Assembly (NCBI RefSeq): GCF_900108475.1
Contig: NZ_FNWO01000008.1
Location: 1 to 64,000, forward strand
Reading direction: 5' to 3'
DNA length: 64,000 bases
From: Magnetospirillum fulvum
GTDB taxonomy: Bacteria > Pseudomonadota > Alphaproteobacteria > Rhodospirillales > Magnetospirillaceae
Position numbers and translations under genes: made by a program. Positions 41,295 to 48,810 of the stretch are shown one piece after another. Positions within the stretch are counted from its first letter, which is position 1; every line of letters begins with the position of its first letter. Below the pieces are notes generated by a model that saw nothing but the letters and a program-made list of their open reading frames with translations, searched no databases and was not told the origin of the DNA.

Positions 41295-42164
41295 TCAGGC
41301 CATCTTCCGCGCCAGAAAGGCGACGATGATCTCGCCCAGCAGGTCGAACGACGCCGGGCGGTCGTGGGTGCTGTCGGCCAGGATGTGCACCTCGACCCGG
41401 GCCGGATCGCCCCGCGCGGCGATCGCCGCCGCCACCGCCGCCGGAACCAGTTCGTCTTCGGCGCCATGGCCGATCAACACCGGACAGCGGATGCGGCCGA
41501 TCGTCGCCAGCGGCGCGATATCGTCGAATCGATGGCCGATCACCCGCTCGACGATCCGGTTGAGCAGCCAGCCGACCGGGCGGTAAGGAATGTGGGCGCG
41601 GTCGAAATAGACCTGCATCACCCGCTCGGGATGATCGAAGGCCGACAGGCTGACCACCGCCGCCAGATCGTCGCGGCGGGACGCGCACAGCAACGCGGCG
41701 GCGCCCCCGACGGAATGGCCGAGCACGACCAGCCGCGACGGCGGCGGACCGGGACGGGCCTTCAGCCAGTCCAGGGCGCTGTCCAGATCCTCGGCGAAAC
41801 GCGGCATCGAGGAAAAGCTGTCGCCGTCGCTTGCCCCGTGCGAGCGGGCATCGACGAGAAGAACGGCATAACCGGCGCGGTTGAGGCTGGCCCCCAGCGG
41901 AAGCAGGGAATCCGCCCCGGCTCCCCAGCCATGGATCACCGCGACGGCGGCGGCACCGGGGGCGGCGGGAAGATACCAGCCGAACAGCGAGCGGGAGCGA
42001 ACGGTCGGCACCCGCACCGCTTCGAACCGACAGCCAAAAGCGGCGGGATCGGTGGCAGAAACGATGCGGGGAACCCGGAAACTCCACAGCAACGCCAGAT
42101 AGGCGATCCCCGCCAGCCCCGCCGCCGCCACGCCCGCCCCGAGGACGATGAGCCCGACGCTCAC
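41295..42164 (-). CDS. Membrane-anchored alpha/beta hydrolase
   Basis: A protein of 289 residues. One N-terminal hydrophobic helix (VGLIVLGAGVAAAGLAGIAY) anchors it, and the alpha/beta-hydrolase domain follows: HGWGAGADSLLPLG (oxyanion side), DARSHGASDGDSF, nucleophile elbow GHSVGGAA, and the late acid and His in GAEDELVP and DSTHDRP. The substrate is unknown. The start appears to be GTG at 42164. It lies downstream of the siroheme methyltransferase gene on the same strand with a 37-base gap and may be the last gene of the sulfur-metabolism transcript. Confidence 0.85.
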   Translation of the reverse strand: MSVGLIVLGAGVAAAGLAGIAYLALLWSFRVPRIVSATDPAAFGCRFEAVRVPTVRSRSLFGWYLPAAPGAAAVAVIHGWGAGADSLLPLGASLNRAGYAVLLVDARSHGASDGDSFSSMPRFAEDLDSALDWLKARPGPPPSRLVVLGHSVGGAAALLCASRRDDLAAVVSLSAFDHPERVMQVYFDRAHIPYRPVGWLLNRIVERVIGHRFDDIAPLATIGRIRCPVLIGHGAEDELVPAAVAAAIAARGDPARVEVHILADSTHDRPASFDLLGEIIVAFLARKMA

Positions 42165-42201
42165 CGTCCCGATGTCCAGGAATTATGTAAATTCATACAA
42201 C

Positions 42202-42999
42202 CTAATATAACGAGATCGCCCCCTCGGCACAAGCCAGCGGGCGCGAGCGCCAATCGAGATCGCCCGCCAGCGACACCACCCGGCCGATGACGATCAAGGT
42301 CGGGGGCTGGAAGCCAGCGGCGCGGACCAGATCGGGCAACGTCGCCACGGTCGCGACCAGCCGCCGCTGCCGGTCGGTGGTCCCCTGTTCGATCGCGGCG
42401 GCGGGGGTGTCGGGAGCCAGACCGGCCGCGATCAGATTGGCCGAAATCTCGGCCAGCGATTGCAGCCCCATATAAACCGCCAGCGTGGTGTCGGGATCGG
42501 CCAGCCGCGACCAATCCAGGTCAAGCCGTCCGCCATCGTGGCGATGGCCGGGAACGAAGCAGACCGCACTGGCCAGCCCACGATGGGTCAGCGGAATTCC
42601 GGCATAGGCCGACGCTCCGGCGGCGGCGCTGATGCCGGGAACCACCTCGAACCCAATCCCGGCCCGAGCCAGCACCAGCGCCTCTTCCGAGCCGCGTCCG
42701 AACACGAACGGGTCGCCGCCCTTGAGACGGACCACATCCCGACCCGACCGGGCCAGCCGCAGCAGCACCTGGTTGATTTCGGTCTGGCTAAGATGATGGC
42801 ACCCGCTTTCCTTCCCGGCGAACACCCGTTCGGCATCGGGCGGCACCAGGGCCATGATGGCGTCGCTGACCAGACGGTCATGGACCACCAAGCGGGCGGT
42901 GGCGATCAGCCGCGCCGCCTTCACCGTCAGCAGATCGGGATCGCCGGGACCGGCACCGACCAGACTGACCCGCCCGAACCGGGGATGAATCGCACTCAT
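42202..42999 (-). CDS. cobA: Uroporphyrinogen-III C-methyltransferase (siroheme synthesis)
   Basis: A protein of 265 residues, the length of a single-function SUMT. Signatures: SLVGAGPGDPDLLTVKAAR at the start, DALV-like VVHDRLVSDAIMAL, RLKGGDPFVFGRG, and EVVPGISAAAGASAYAGIPLTHR. It adds two methyl groups from SAM to make precorrin-2, the precursor of siroheme and cobalamin. Within a dsr locus its job is most likely to supply siroheme for DsrAB; in green sulfur bacteria a comparable gene sits in the dsr cluster. AAGGAGGT lies six bases before the ATG. The DUF1641 gene is 21 bases upstream on the same strand. Confidence 0.93.
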   Translation of the reverse strand: MSAIHPRFGRVSLVGAGPGDPDLLTVKAARLIATARLVVHDRLVSDAIMALVPPDAERVFAGKESGCHHLSQTEINQVLLRLARSGRDVVRLKGGDPFVFGRGSEEALVLARAGIGFEVVPGISAAAGASAYAGIPLTHRGLASAVCFVPGHRHDGGRLDLDWSRLADPDTTLAVYMGLQSLAEISANLIAAGLAPDTPAAAIEQGTTDRQRRLVATVATLPDLVRAAGFQPPTLIVIGRVVSLAGDLDWRSRPLACAEGAISLY

Positions 43000-43020
43000 G
43001 AGACCTCCTTAACCCGACGC

Positions 43021-43557
43021 TCACTGATTGGGCACCGGAACCATGCTTTTCGCGGTGGTCTTGGCGTTGTCCTGCCAGCAGCGGCCAAAGGCGATGGCGA
43101 GATACAGCATCCGCACCGTCTCGGGCTTGAACAGATATTTGATTACACCCCACAGGCTCTTCGGGGCGTCGGGAGCGTCGCAGCAGCGTTGGGCGTCGTA
43201 CAGGGCGCGTTCGGTGTCGCGGGCCAGTTCGGCGATTTCCGGGGTCGCCATGTTGGTGACCATGCTCTCGGCGAACTCGGTCAGACGCTCGACCATGCTG
43301 TCGCTGGCGGCAGAGCGGGCGGCATGGGCAACGGCGGCGATTTCGAACAAGGTGTCGAGTCCGCCGCTATTGTGCAGCGTGGTCAGACCGTCGAGCAGGC
43401 GGTGAACCGCCGCCCGGGTGTCGGGATCGTTCAGACGGTCGAGCAGTTCGAGCCCGTTGGCCCCGGTCGTCACCAGCCGTTCGACCATTCCGTCGGTCAA
43501 GGCATCGGTGACGGCGGCGGCGGCTCCATCAAGGGGGGGACGCGTGGTGGCGTTCAT
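43021..43557 (-). CDS. DUF1641 protein next to sulfide:quinone oxidoreductase
   Basis: A protein of 178 residues (start MNATTRPP at 43557 with AAGGAGA upstream). Mainly helical, with the DUF1641-type segments LVTTGANGLELLDRLNDPDT and TLHNSGGLDTLFEIAAVAHAA. The C-terminal part has a Cys pair (QRCCDAPDAP) and FKPETVRMLYLAIAFGRCW. DUF1641 proteins commonly sit beside SQR-type flavoproteins and formate dehydrogenases; the molecular role is not settled. Its start lies 17 bases after the SQR stop, so the two are translated from one message. Confidence 0.82.
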   Translation of the reverse strand: MNATTRPPLDGAAAAVTDALTDGMVERLVTTGANGLELLDRLNDPDTRAAVHRLLDGLTTLHNSGGLDTLFEIAAVAHAARSAASDSMVERLTEFAESMVTNMATPEIAELARDTERALYDAQRCCDAPDAPKSLWGVIKYLFKPETVRMLYLAIAFGRCWQDNAKTTAKSMVPVPNQ

Positions 43558-43574
43558 CGCGTTCTCCTTTCCGC

Positions 43575-44714
43575 TCACAGCAGGCCGCAGGCCGATAACC
43601 AGTACATCCGGTTATAGGCGAGCTTGAACCAGTGGACCATCTGGGTCGGCGGGCTGGGCCGGGGCGGCGTGGTGTAGTTGAACCAGACATAGGTGCCGCT
43701 GTTCATCCCGGTCTCGATGAAGCAGAACACCTTGCCGTCATAATCGCGCGCCCACCGGTTCTCCTGGATCAACAGCGACAGGTTGTCGATGATCGTATCG
43801 GCCTGGAAATGGGCGGTGGACCCGGCCTTCGAGATCGGAATGTTGGTGGTGTCGCCAACGACAAACACGTTGGTCGAGCCGTCGCGCAGCAGCGTCTTGG
43901 GATTGGTCGGCACCCAGCCACCCTTGCCCAGCCCGGATTCCTCGATCACCTGGGCGCCGCGATGGGGCGGAATGGTGATCAGCAGGTCGTAAGGCAGGGT
44001 ATCGCCCTCCTCCGACGAAATCGTCCGCGCCACCGGATCGACCGCGGCGGTATTGAAGAAGGTCTGCGAGCGGATGCCGCGCCGGTCGAATTCCGGCGTT
44101 ACCCAGGTCGCCACCGGCTCCAGCGCATGGAGACGGCCGATCGGATAGGTGTAGGTGATCTCGAACTTACCCGCCAGGCCGCGATTGTTGAGATGCTCGT
44201 CGAGCATCAGCGTCATTTCCAACGGAGCCACCGGGCATTTGTGCGGAGCGTTGACATTGACGACGATCCGCCCGCCGTCAAAAGCGTCGATCGCGGCGCG
44301 GAGCTTGCGCGCGCCCTCGATATCGTAGAAGGAATGCGCCCCCTCCTTCAGCCCGGGGATGCTTTCCGGCACCAGCCGCGACCCGGTGGCGATCACCAGA
44401 TAATCGTAATCAAGCACCTTGCCCGACTGGGTCTCGACCCGATTGGCCTCGACATCAATCCGCTTGGCCGGGTCGATGATGAAATTGACCCGGCGGTCCA
44501 GCACCGTTTTCTGCTCGCGGTACAATTCCTGTTCGCGGATGCGCCCGAACGGAATATAGAGCAATCCCGGCTGATACAGATGCCGGGGCGTGGTGCCCAG
44601 CACGGTGATGGCAACCTCGCCGCCCTTCAGTTCCGAACCGAGACGGCGGCACAGACCGTTGGCGATGATCGTTCCCGCCAGCCCACTGCCGAGAATGAGA
44701 ATCTTGGCGCGCAT
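43575..44714 (-). CDS. sqr: Sulfide:quinone oxidoreductase-like flavoprotein
   Basis: A protein of 379 residues. The N-terminal FAD-binding motif is KILILGSGLAGTIIANGL, and the second nucleotide/FAD segment is VIATGSRLVPESIPGL. The Cys residues in HKCPVAPLE and KVFCFIETG fit redox-active Cys of the SQR family, and the C-terminus WFKLAYNRMYWLSACGLL looks like the amphipathic quinone/membrane-binding end. It oxidises sulfide and passes electrons to quinone. The start at 44714 is supported by GGGAGG six bases before the ATG; the upstream open frame reads through a repeat. It follows dsrN-tusA and precedes DUF1641 and cobA on the same strand. Confidence 0.88.
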   Translation of the reverse strand: MRAKILILGSGLAGTIIANGLCRRLGSELKGGEVAITVLGTTPRHLYQPGLLYIPFGRIREQELYREQKTVLDRRVNFIIDPAKRIDVEANRVETQSGKVLDYDYLVIATGSRLVPESIPGLKEGAHSFYDIEGARKLRAAIDAFDGGRIVVNVNAPHKCPVAPLEMTLMLDEHLNNRGLAGKFEITYTYPIGRLHALEPVATWVTPEFDRRGIRSQTFFNTAAVDPVARTISSEEGDTLPYDLLITIPPHRGAQVIEESGLGKGGWVPTNPKTLLRDGSTNVFVVGDTTNIPISKAGSTAHFQADTIIDNLSLLIQENRWARDYDGKVFCFIETGMNSGTYVWFNYTTPPRPSPPTQMVHWFKLAYNRMYWLSACGLL

Positions 44715-44798
44715 TGTCGTCCTCCCATGTGTTGGCCGATACCCCTGGTCGCCCCCGTGTCCGGTTATCGTCCCGGACTTGAAAGAGGCAGGTGCGTC

Positions 44799-44926
44799 AT
44801 ACCGGCAAGTCAATGAATTGACTTGCCGTATTGTCCCTCGCCGGGCGCGCCCATCCGGGCGCTTGGCCGCCGCCGCAATGGCGGCCTGATACCGGCGAAC
44901 AGGTCCCTTCAACAGTTCGCCGATAT
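44799..44926. repeat. Two-hairpin intergenic repeat, copy 2 (128 bp)
   Basis: Starts ATACCGGCAAGTCAATGAAT with dyad partner TTGACTTGCCGTAT, has a central GCCGCC/GGCGGC stem, and ends with ATACCGGCGAAC...GTTCGCCGATAT. The last base overlaps the stop of the tusA-like gene. The two terminal stems keep their pairing although the arm sequences differ from copy 1, which points to compensatory change. Confidence 0.85.
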
Positions 44927-45156
44927 CACTTCATTTTGCGGACCACGATCGCCCAATGGTCGCCGCGATCCTCGCTCGATACCAAGTGATGCCCGACCTT
45001 GCGGGTCCAGGCTGGAATGTCGTCAGCCGAGCCCTTGTCGCTCGACAGCACCTCGACCTCGTCGCCGATCGAGGCTTCCTTCAAGGCGGCGATCAGCTCC
45101 ATCATCGGGCCGGGGCAAAAGGTTTGACGGGCGTCGATGGAATGGCGTGCGGACAT
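44926..45156 (-). CDS. tusA: TusA-family sulfurtransferase
   Basis: A protein of 76 residues with the TusA fold; the active Cys is in FCPGPMMEL (Cys14), the family's Cys-Pro-x-Pro signature. TusA carries sulfane sulfur as a persulfide and in Dsr bacteria hands it to DsrEFH. GGAGG lies eight bases before the ATG. The start lies 55 bases inside the 3' end of dsrN on the same strand but in a different frame, a long overlap for two conserved genes. The stop is touched by the two-hairpin repeat. Confidence 0.9.
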   Translation of the reverse strand: MSARHSIDARQTFCPGPMMELIAALKEASIGDEVEVLSSDKGSADDIPAWTRKVGHHLVSSEDRGDHWAIVVRKMK

Positions 45157-46577
45157 GGCGATAGGCCTCCTGTGACGATAAGGGGGGAACGGACCGCCAC
45201 CGGCCGCGACAGACGGCGGCGGCGGATCAGGGCGGCAAAGCGACGGGGCCAGGGATCGGGCCCCACCGCGCGCAGATGGGTGAAGGCGGCCAGGACGTTG
45301 GCGTGAACCAACCCGTCATGGCGGCCGTCGATGCCGTGGCCGCGCACCACGTCATAGGCGAAGCGGGCTTCGGGGCCGATGTCCACCAGACCGGCATGAT
45401 GGAATTCGTGGCCGACCAGCCTCCGCCCCGTCTGCGGCCAAGGCGCGTCGGCGGTCTCGCGCAGGATCACGTTGCCGTGCCCCTGGGGCCGCTCGAACAT
45501 CACCGCCTCGGCGTCGAGGGCGCCGACCATCTCGCACCGTCGGCCGTTCCAGGCAATGGCGCGGGTCAGCAGCATCAGCCCGCCGCATTCGGCATGAACC
45601 GGCAGCCCCGCCGCCACCTTGGCGCGGATGTCGCCCAGCAGCGGGCGGTTGGCTGCCAGCGCCTCCATGTGCGCCTCGGGAAAGCCGCCGCCGAGAAACA
45701 AACCGTCGATATCGGGTGGCAACCGGGACTCGCGCAAACTGTCGAACGGCACCGGGGCAAGCCCCTCGGCCGCCAGCGCGTCCAGGTCTTCGGGATAATA
45801 AAAGGCAAAGGCGGCGTCGCGGGGATAGGCGACCCGGCCAAACGGCGCGGGGACGGGGGCCGCCGCTTTCGGCCGCCGACCGGGCGCGGCCCCGGCCTCG
45901 GCAGCGACGGCCAGCACCGCGTCGAGATCGACCTGGGCGGCGATGGCGGCTCCGATCGCTTCGATCCGCGCGTCGGCTCCGGCCAGTTCGTTGGCCGGGA
46001 TCAGACCGAGATGGCGCTCGGCGATCGCCATCCGCTCCGATTGCATGATCGCCCCCAGCACCGGCACGCCGCAATGACGCCGGATCGCGGCGCGCAGCTT
46101 GGCCTCGTGGCGGGGGCCTGCGACCTTGTTGAGGATCACGCCTTCGATCCGGACCGCGCGGTCGAAACGGCGATAGCCCAGCAGCAAGGGCGCGATCCCC
46201 CCGGTGATTCCGGCGCAATCGATCACCAGCACCACCGGCGCCCGCAACACCCGGGCCAGGGCGGCGCTGCTGTCGCCCCCCTCGGGATCGGCTCCGTCAT
46301 AGAGGCCCTTATTGCCTTCGATCAACGCCAGATCGCCGCCATCGCCGTGACGGCGGAAATGGCTGACAATTTCGGCACGGCCCATCGTGTGGAAATCGAG
46401 ATTGCGGCAGACCCGACCCGCCGCCGCCGACAGCCACAACGGGTCGATATAATCCGGTCCTTTCTTGAACGGGCGCAGGTCGAGACCCCGGGCGCGCAGC
46501 GCCGCGCACAGCCCCAGCGTCACCATCGTCTTGCCCGAGGATTTATGGGCGGCGGAGATCAGCAGACGGGGGCTCAT
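45102..46577 (-). CDS. dsrN: DsrN, cobyrinate a,c-diamide synthase-like siroheme amidase
   Basis: A protein of 491 residues. The N-terminal P-loop is SAAHKSSGKTMVTLGLCAAL with FKKGPDYIDPLWL, as in CbiA. The C-terminal class I glutamine amidotransferase domain has GLFLGGGFPEAHMEALA and the catalytic Cys in VHAECGGLM, with a late His. DsrN is known to amidate siroheme for DsrAB in purple sulfur bacteria. The ATG overlaps the dsrP stop as ATGA. The C-terminus extends past the tusA start by 18 codons with a low-conservation tail (LSRPVAVRSPLIVTGG). Confidence 0.92.
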   Translation of the reverse strand: MSPRLLISAAHKSSGKTMVTLGLCAALRARGLDLRPFKKGPDYIDPLWLSAAAGRVCRNLDFHTMGRAEIVSHFRRHGDGGDLALIEGNKGLYDGADPEGGDSSAALARVLRAPVVLVIDCAGITGGIAPLLLGYRRFDRAVRIEGVILNKVAGPRHEAKLRAAIRRHCGVPVLGAIMQSERMAIAERHLGLIPANELAGADARIEAIGAAIAAQVDLDAVLAVAAEAGAAPGRRPKAAAPVPAPFGRVAYPRDAAFAFYYPEDLDALAAEGLAPVPFDSLRESRLPPDIDGLFLGGGFPEAHMEALAANRPLLGDIRAKVAAGLPVHAECGGLMLLTRAIAWNGRRCEMVGALDAEAVMFERPQGHGNVILRETADAPWPQTGRRLVGHEFHHAGLVDIGPEARFAYDVVRGHGIDGRHDGLVHANVLAAFTHLRAVGPDPWPRRFAALIRRRRLSRPVAVRSPLIVTGGLSPCPHAIPSTPVKPFAPAR

Positions 46578-47734
46578 CGACTGGCCTCCGGCACCAGGCG
46601 CAACACCCGGCAGCCCAGCAGCACCAGCAGCAGCGCCAGCGCAACCCCGCCCAGGCCCAGCGCCGCCTCGGGCAGGCTGGGGAGATAAGACGCCGGGACG
46701 CCGTCGCCGAACTCCGAGCGCACCACCCGACCCGGCAGCAGATCGAGCGGGACCGCCTGCCCGCCGATCAGCAGCGCATAAAGCTGGACCAGCCCGCCCG
46801 CCACCGTCAGCGCCGCCCCCGCCAGCGGACGCGCCCGGCGCGACAGCAGCGGCAGCAGCGCCCCGGCCAGCAGGACCAGTCCGCCCCAGAACAGCAGCGG
46901 ATAGAGTCCGCCGTCGCGCAGCAGGAACCGTTCCATCGCCAGATCGCGGGCGGCATAGAGATGGGTGACGTGCAGCAGCAACACGCAATAAATCTGGATG
47001 GCGACGAACGCTCCCAGCAGACGGCCCAGCCAGCGTTCGGTCTCCGGCGCGGGCTGCGCCGCCCCCAGCCAGGACAGCAGATGGGCTACCAGCAGAAACA
47101 CCGCGCCGCCCTGAGCCAGCGACATCGCGATGAACAGCGGGGCCATCATCGCGCCGTGAAACGGCGGGCGGGCGATGAGAAGGCCGAAAATCAACCCGGT
47201 CCCACTGGTCAGCACCAACCGCCACAGAAACGCCGCCAGCCCGACCGGGGCAGCGAACCGGTTCAACCTCCGCTCGATCAGCAGGCCCAGATAGACCACG
47301 CCCAATCCCAGGAAGCCGACATAGAGACCGATATTCCAGGCGAAGATCGACGTCGGGTTCTGATGCACCATCGCCACCAGCAGCCGGTCGGGGCGGCCGA
47401 GATCGAGCACCAGCACCGACAGCCCGCCGACCAGCAGCGCCAGCGCCAGCAGCGCCGACAACGGGGCCAGACCCTTGCACTCGACCCGGCCGAACACCGA
47501 GGCGAGCGAGGCGACGTTCAGCGCTCCCGAGGCGGCGACGATCAGAAAGAGGGCGCAGACATGGGGCAGGCCCCACACGACATGATTGGTCATCCCGGTA
47601 ATCGCGTGACCGGAAAGCTCGACCCGATGGGCGGCGGCCAGCCCGGCGGCGAGCAGCAGCGCCAGCAGGGCCACGACCCCACCGATCCGGCGGTTGGCGG
47701 CAAGGGCGGTGAAGATTGGGGTGGCGGCGGCCAT
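46574..47734 (-). CDS. dsrP: DsrP, NrfD-family quinone-interacting membrane subunit
   Basis: A protein of 386 residues with about ten transmembrane helices, the normal DsrP/NrfD layout. It has LDLGRPDRLLVAMVHQNPTS in a conserved inter-helix loop and GTGLIFGLLIARPPFHGAM further on. It is the integral quinone-binding part of the DsrMKJOP complex, linking the periplasmic DsrJ and DsrO to the membrane pool. The start at 47734 follows dsrO by 16 bases; the longer frame to 47836 would overlap dsrO. Confidence 0.93.
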   Translation of the reverse strand: MAAATPIFTALAANRRIGGVVALLALLLAAGLAAAHRVELSGHAITGMTNHVVWGLPHVCALFLIVAASGALNVASLASVFGRVECKGLAPLSALLALALLVGGLSVLVLDLGRPDRLLVAMVHQNPTSIFAWNIGLYVGFLGLGVVYLGLLIERRLNRFAAPVGLAAFLWRLVLTSGTGLIFGLLIARPPFHGAMMAPLFIAMSLAQGGAVFLLVAHLLSWLGAAQPAPETERWLGRLLGAFVAIQIYCVLLLHVTHLYAARDLAMERFLLRDGGLYPLLFWGGLVLLAGALLPLLSRRARPLAGAALTVAGGLVQLYALLIGGQAVPLDLLPGRVVRSEFGDGVPASYLPSLPEAALGLGGVALALLLVLLGCRVLRLVPEASR

Positions 47735-47750
47735 GGCGTCTCTCCCTTCC

Positions 47751-48464
47751 CTATAAACCGGCATAGCGGATGCGGCCGCCCAGACCGAGATCGGCCCGCA
47801 GCGAGGAGGCGGCGCGGGCGGCCAACGCGCGGACAAGGGGACCGTCGGGATCGGTCAGATCGCCGAACAGCATCGCCCCGCCGCCGTCGCGTCCGCAGGC
47901 TTCGACGCAAGCCGGTTGGCGCCCGGCATCGAGGCGGTGGACGCACAGGGTGCAGGCTTCGACGGTGCCTTGGCCGCGTGGCATGTGCGGGCGTTGGTCG
48001 TCCTGCGGCGCGGCGACGAACGAGCGGGCTTTGACCGGACAGGCCATCTGGCAAAAGCGGCAGCCGATGCAGCGATGGCGATCGACCAGAACGATGCCGT
48101 CGGGGCGGACGAACGACGCGCCGGTCGGGCAGACATCGACGCAAGGCGGATTGTCGCAATGCTGGCACAGCACCGGCAGCGAGAGGGTGGACCCGGTGGT
48201 GGGATCGGTCGCCTCGACCTTGCGGACCCAGTGGGGATCGGCGGCCCCCAATCCCTGCGGCCCCCATCCCTGCTCGGCCTGACAGGCGGTGACGCAGGCG
48301 GTGCAATCGGCCGAACAACGGGTGACGTCGATCAGAATCGCAAAGCGGCGGGCGGGATCGGCCCCCGCGGCCGCCTGGGCCGGGATCAGCAACAGACCGG
48401 GGGCCAGCGTCGCCATTCCCGCGCCAGTCAGGGCGGCCACCAGGAAGGTCCGGCGCGGGGTCAT
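47751..48464 (-). CDS. dsrO: DsrO, periplasmic four-cluster ferredoxin subunit
   Basis: A protein of 237 residues with a twin-arginine signal (TPRRTFLVAALTGAGMATL) for export. Multiple Cys groups bind [4Fe-4S] clusters: CSADCTACVTAC, CQHCDNPPCVDVCPTGA, CIGCRFCQMACPVKA and CTLCVHRLDAGRQPACVEAC. It wires DsrJ heme electrons to DsrP. The ATG overlaps the dsrJ stop (ATGA), and dsrP follows. Confidence 0.95.
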   Translation of the reverse strand: MTPRRTFLVAALTGAGMATLAPGLLLIPAQAAAGADPARRFAILIDVTRCSADCTACVTACQAEQGWGPQGLGAADPHWVRKVEATDPTTGSTLSLPVLCQHCDNPPCVDVCPTGASFVRPDGIVLVDRHRCIGCRFCQMACPVKARSFVAAPQDDQRPHMPRGQGTVEACTLCVHRLDAGRQPACVEACGRDGGGAMLFGDLTDPDGPLVRALAARAASSLRADLGLGGRIRYAGL

Positions 48465-48805
48465 GGCGTTGTCTCCGGCGGGGCGGGGATCGAGCGATGG
48501 CAGGCGAAGCAATCGACCGCGACCGCCGCGGCGCGATGGCATCCGGCGCAGAAATGGCGGGAATCCGAGGCTGGAACCGCCCTCCCCGCCTCGTCCTTCC
48601 GGGCATGGCAGTCGATGCAGGCGGCGAGTCCGTGGCCGGGCCGCTGCACACCGAGACGCACCGCCTGATCGCGGTCGTGGCGCAGCAGGTCCATATGCAC
48701 CCGCCGCATCCGGTCGGGGGGCGCAAGACAGCCGGACTCGGCGGCCAGGGCCGGGGCGGCGACGGCCAGGACGAGCAGGCCCACAAGCGGTCGGACCGGG
48801 ATCAT
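48461..48805 (-). CDS. dsrJ: DsrJ, triheme cytochrome c
   Basis: A protein of 114 residues with a signal peptide or anchor (VRPLVGLLVLAVAAPALA) and three heme c motifs: CIDCH, CAGCH and CFACH. A further Cys in SGCLAPPD could be the unusual Cys axial ligand known for one DsrJ heme. It is the periplasmic heme subunit of DsrMKJOP. The start at 48805 lies five bases past the dsrL stop. Confidence 0.94.
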   Translation of the reverse strand: MIPVRPLVGLLVLAVAAPALAAESGCLAPPDRMRRVHMDLLRHDRDQAVRLGVQRPGHGLAACIDCHARKDEAGRAVPASDSRHFCAGCHRAAAVAVDCFACHRSIPAPPETTP

Positions 48806-48810
48806 CGTCG

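Noticed and set aside
44715-44912. N-terminal extension of the sulfide:quinone oxidoreductase
   Set aside because: It would translate the two-hairpin repeat; the ATG at 44714 has GGGAGG and starts directly at the FAD motif.
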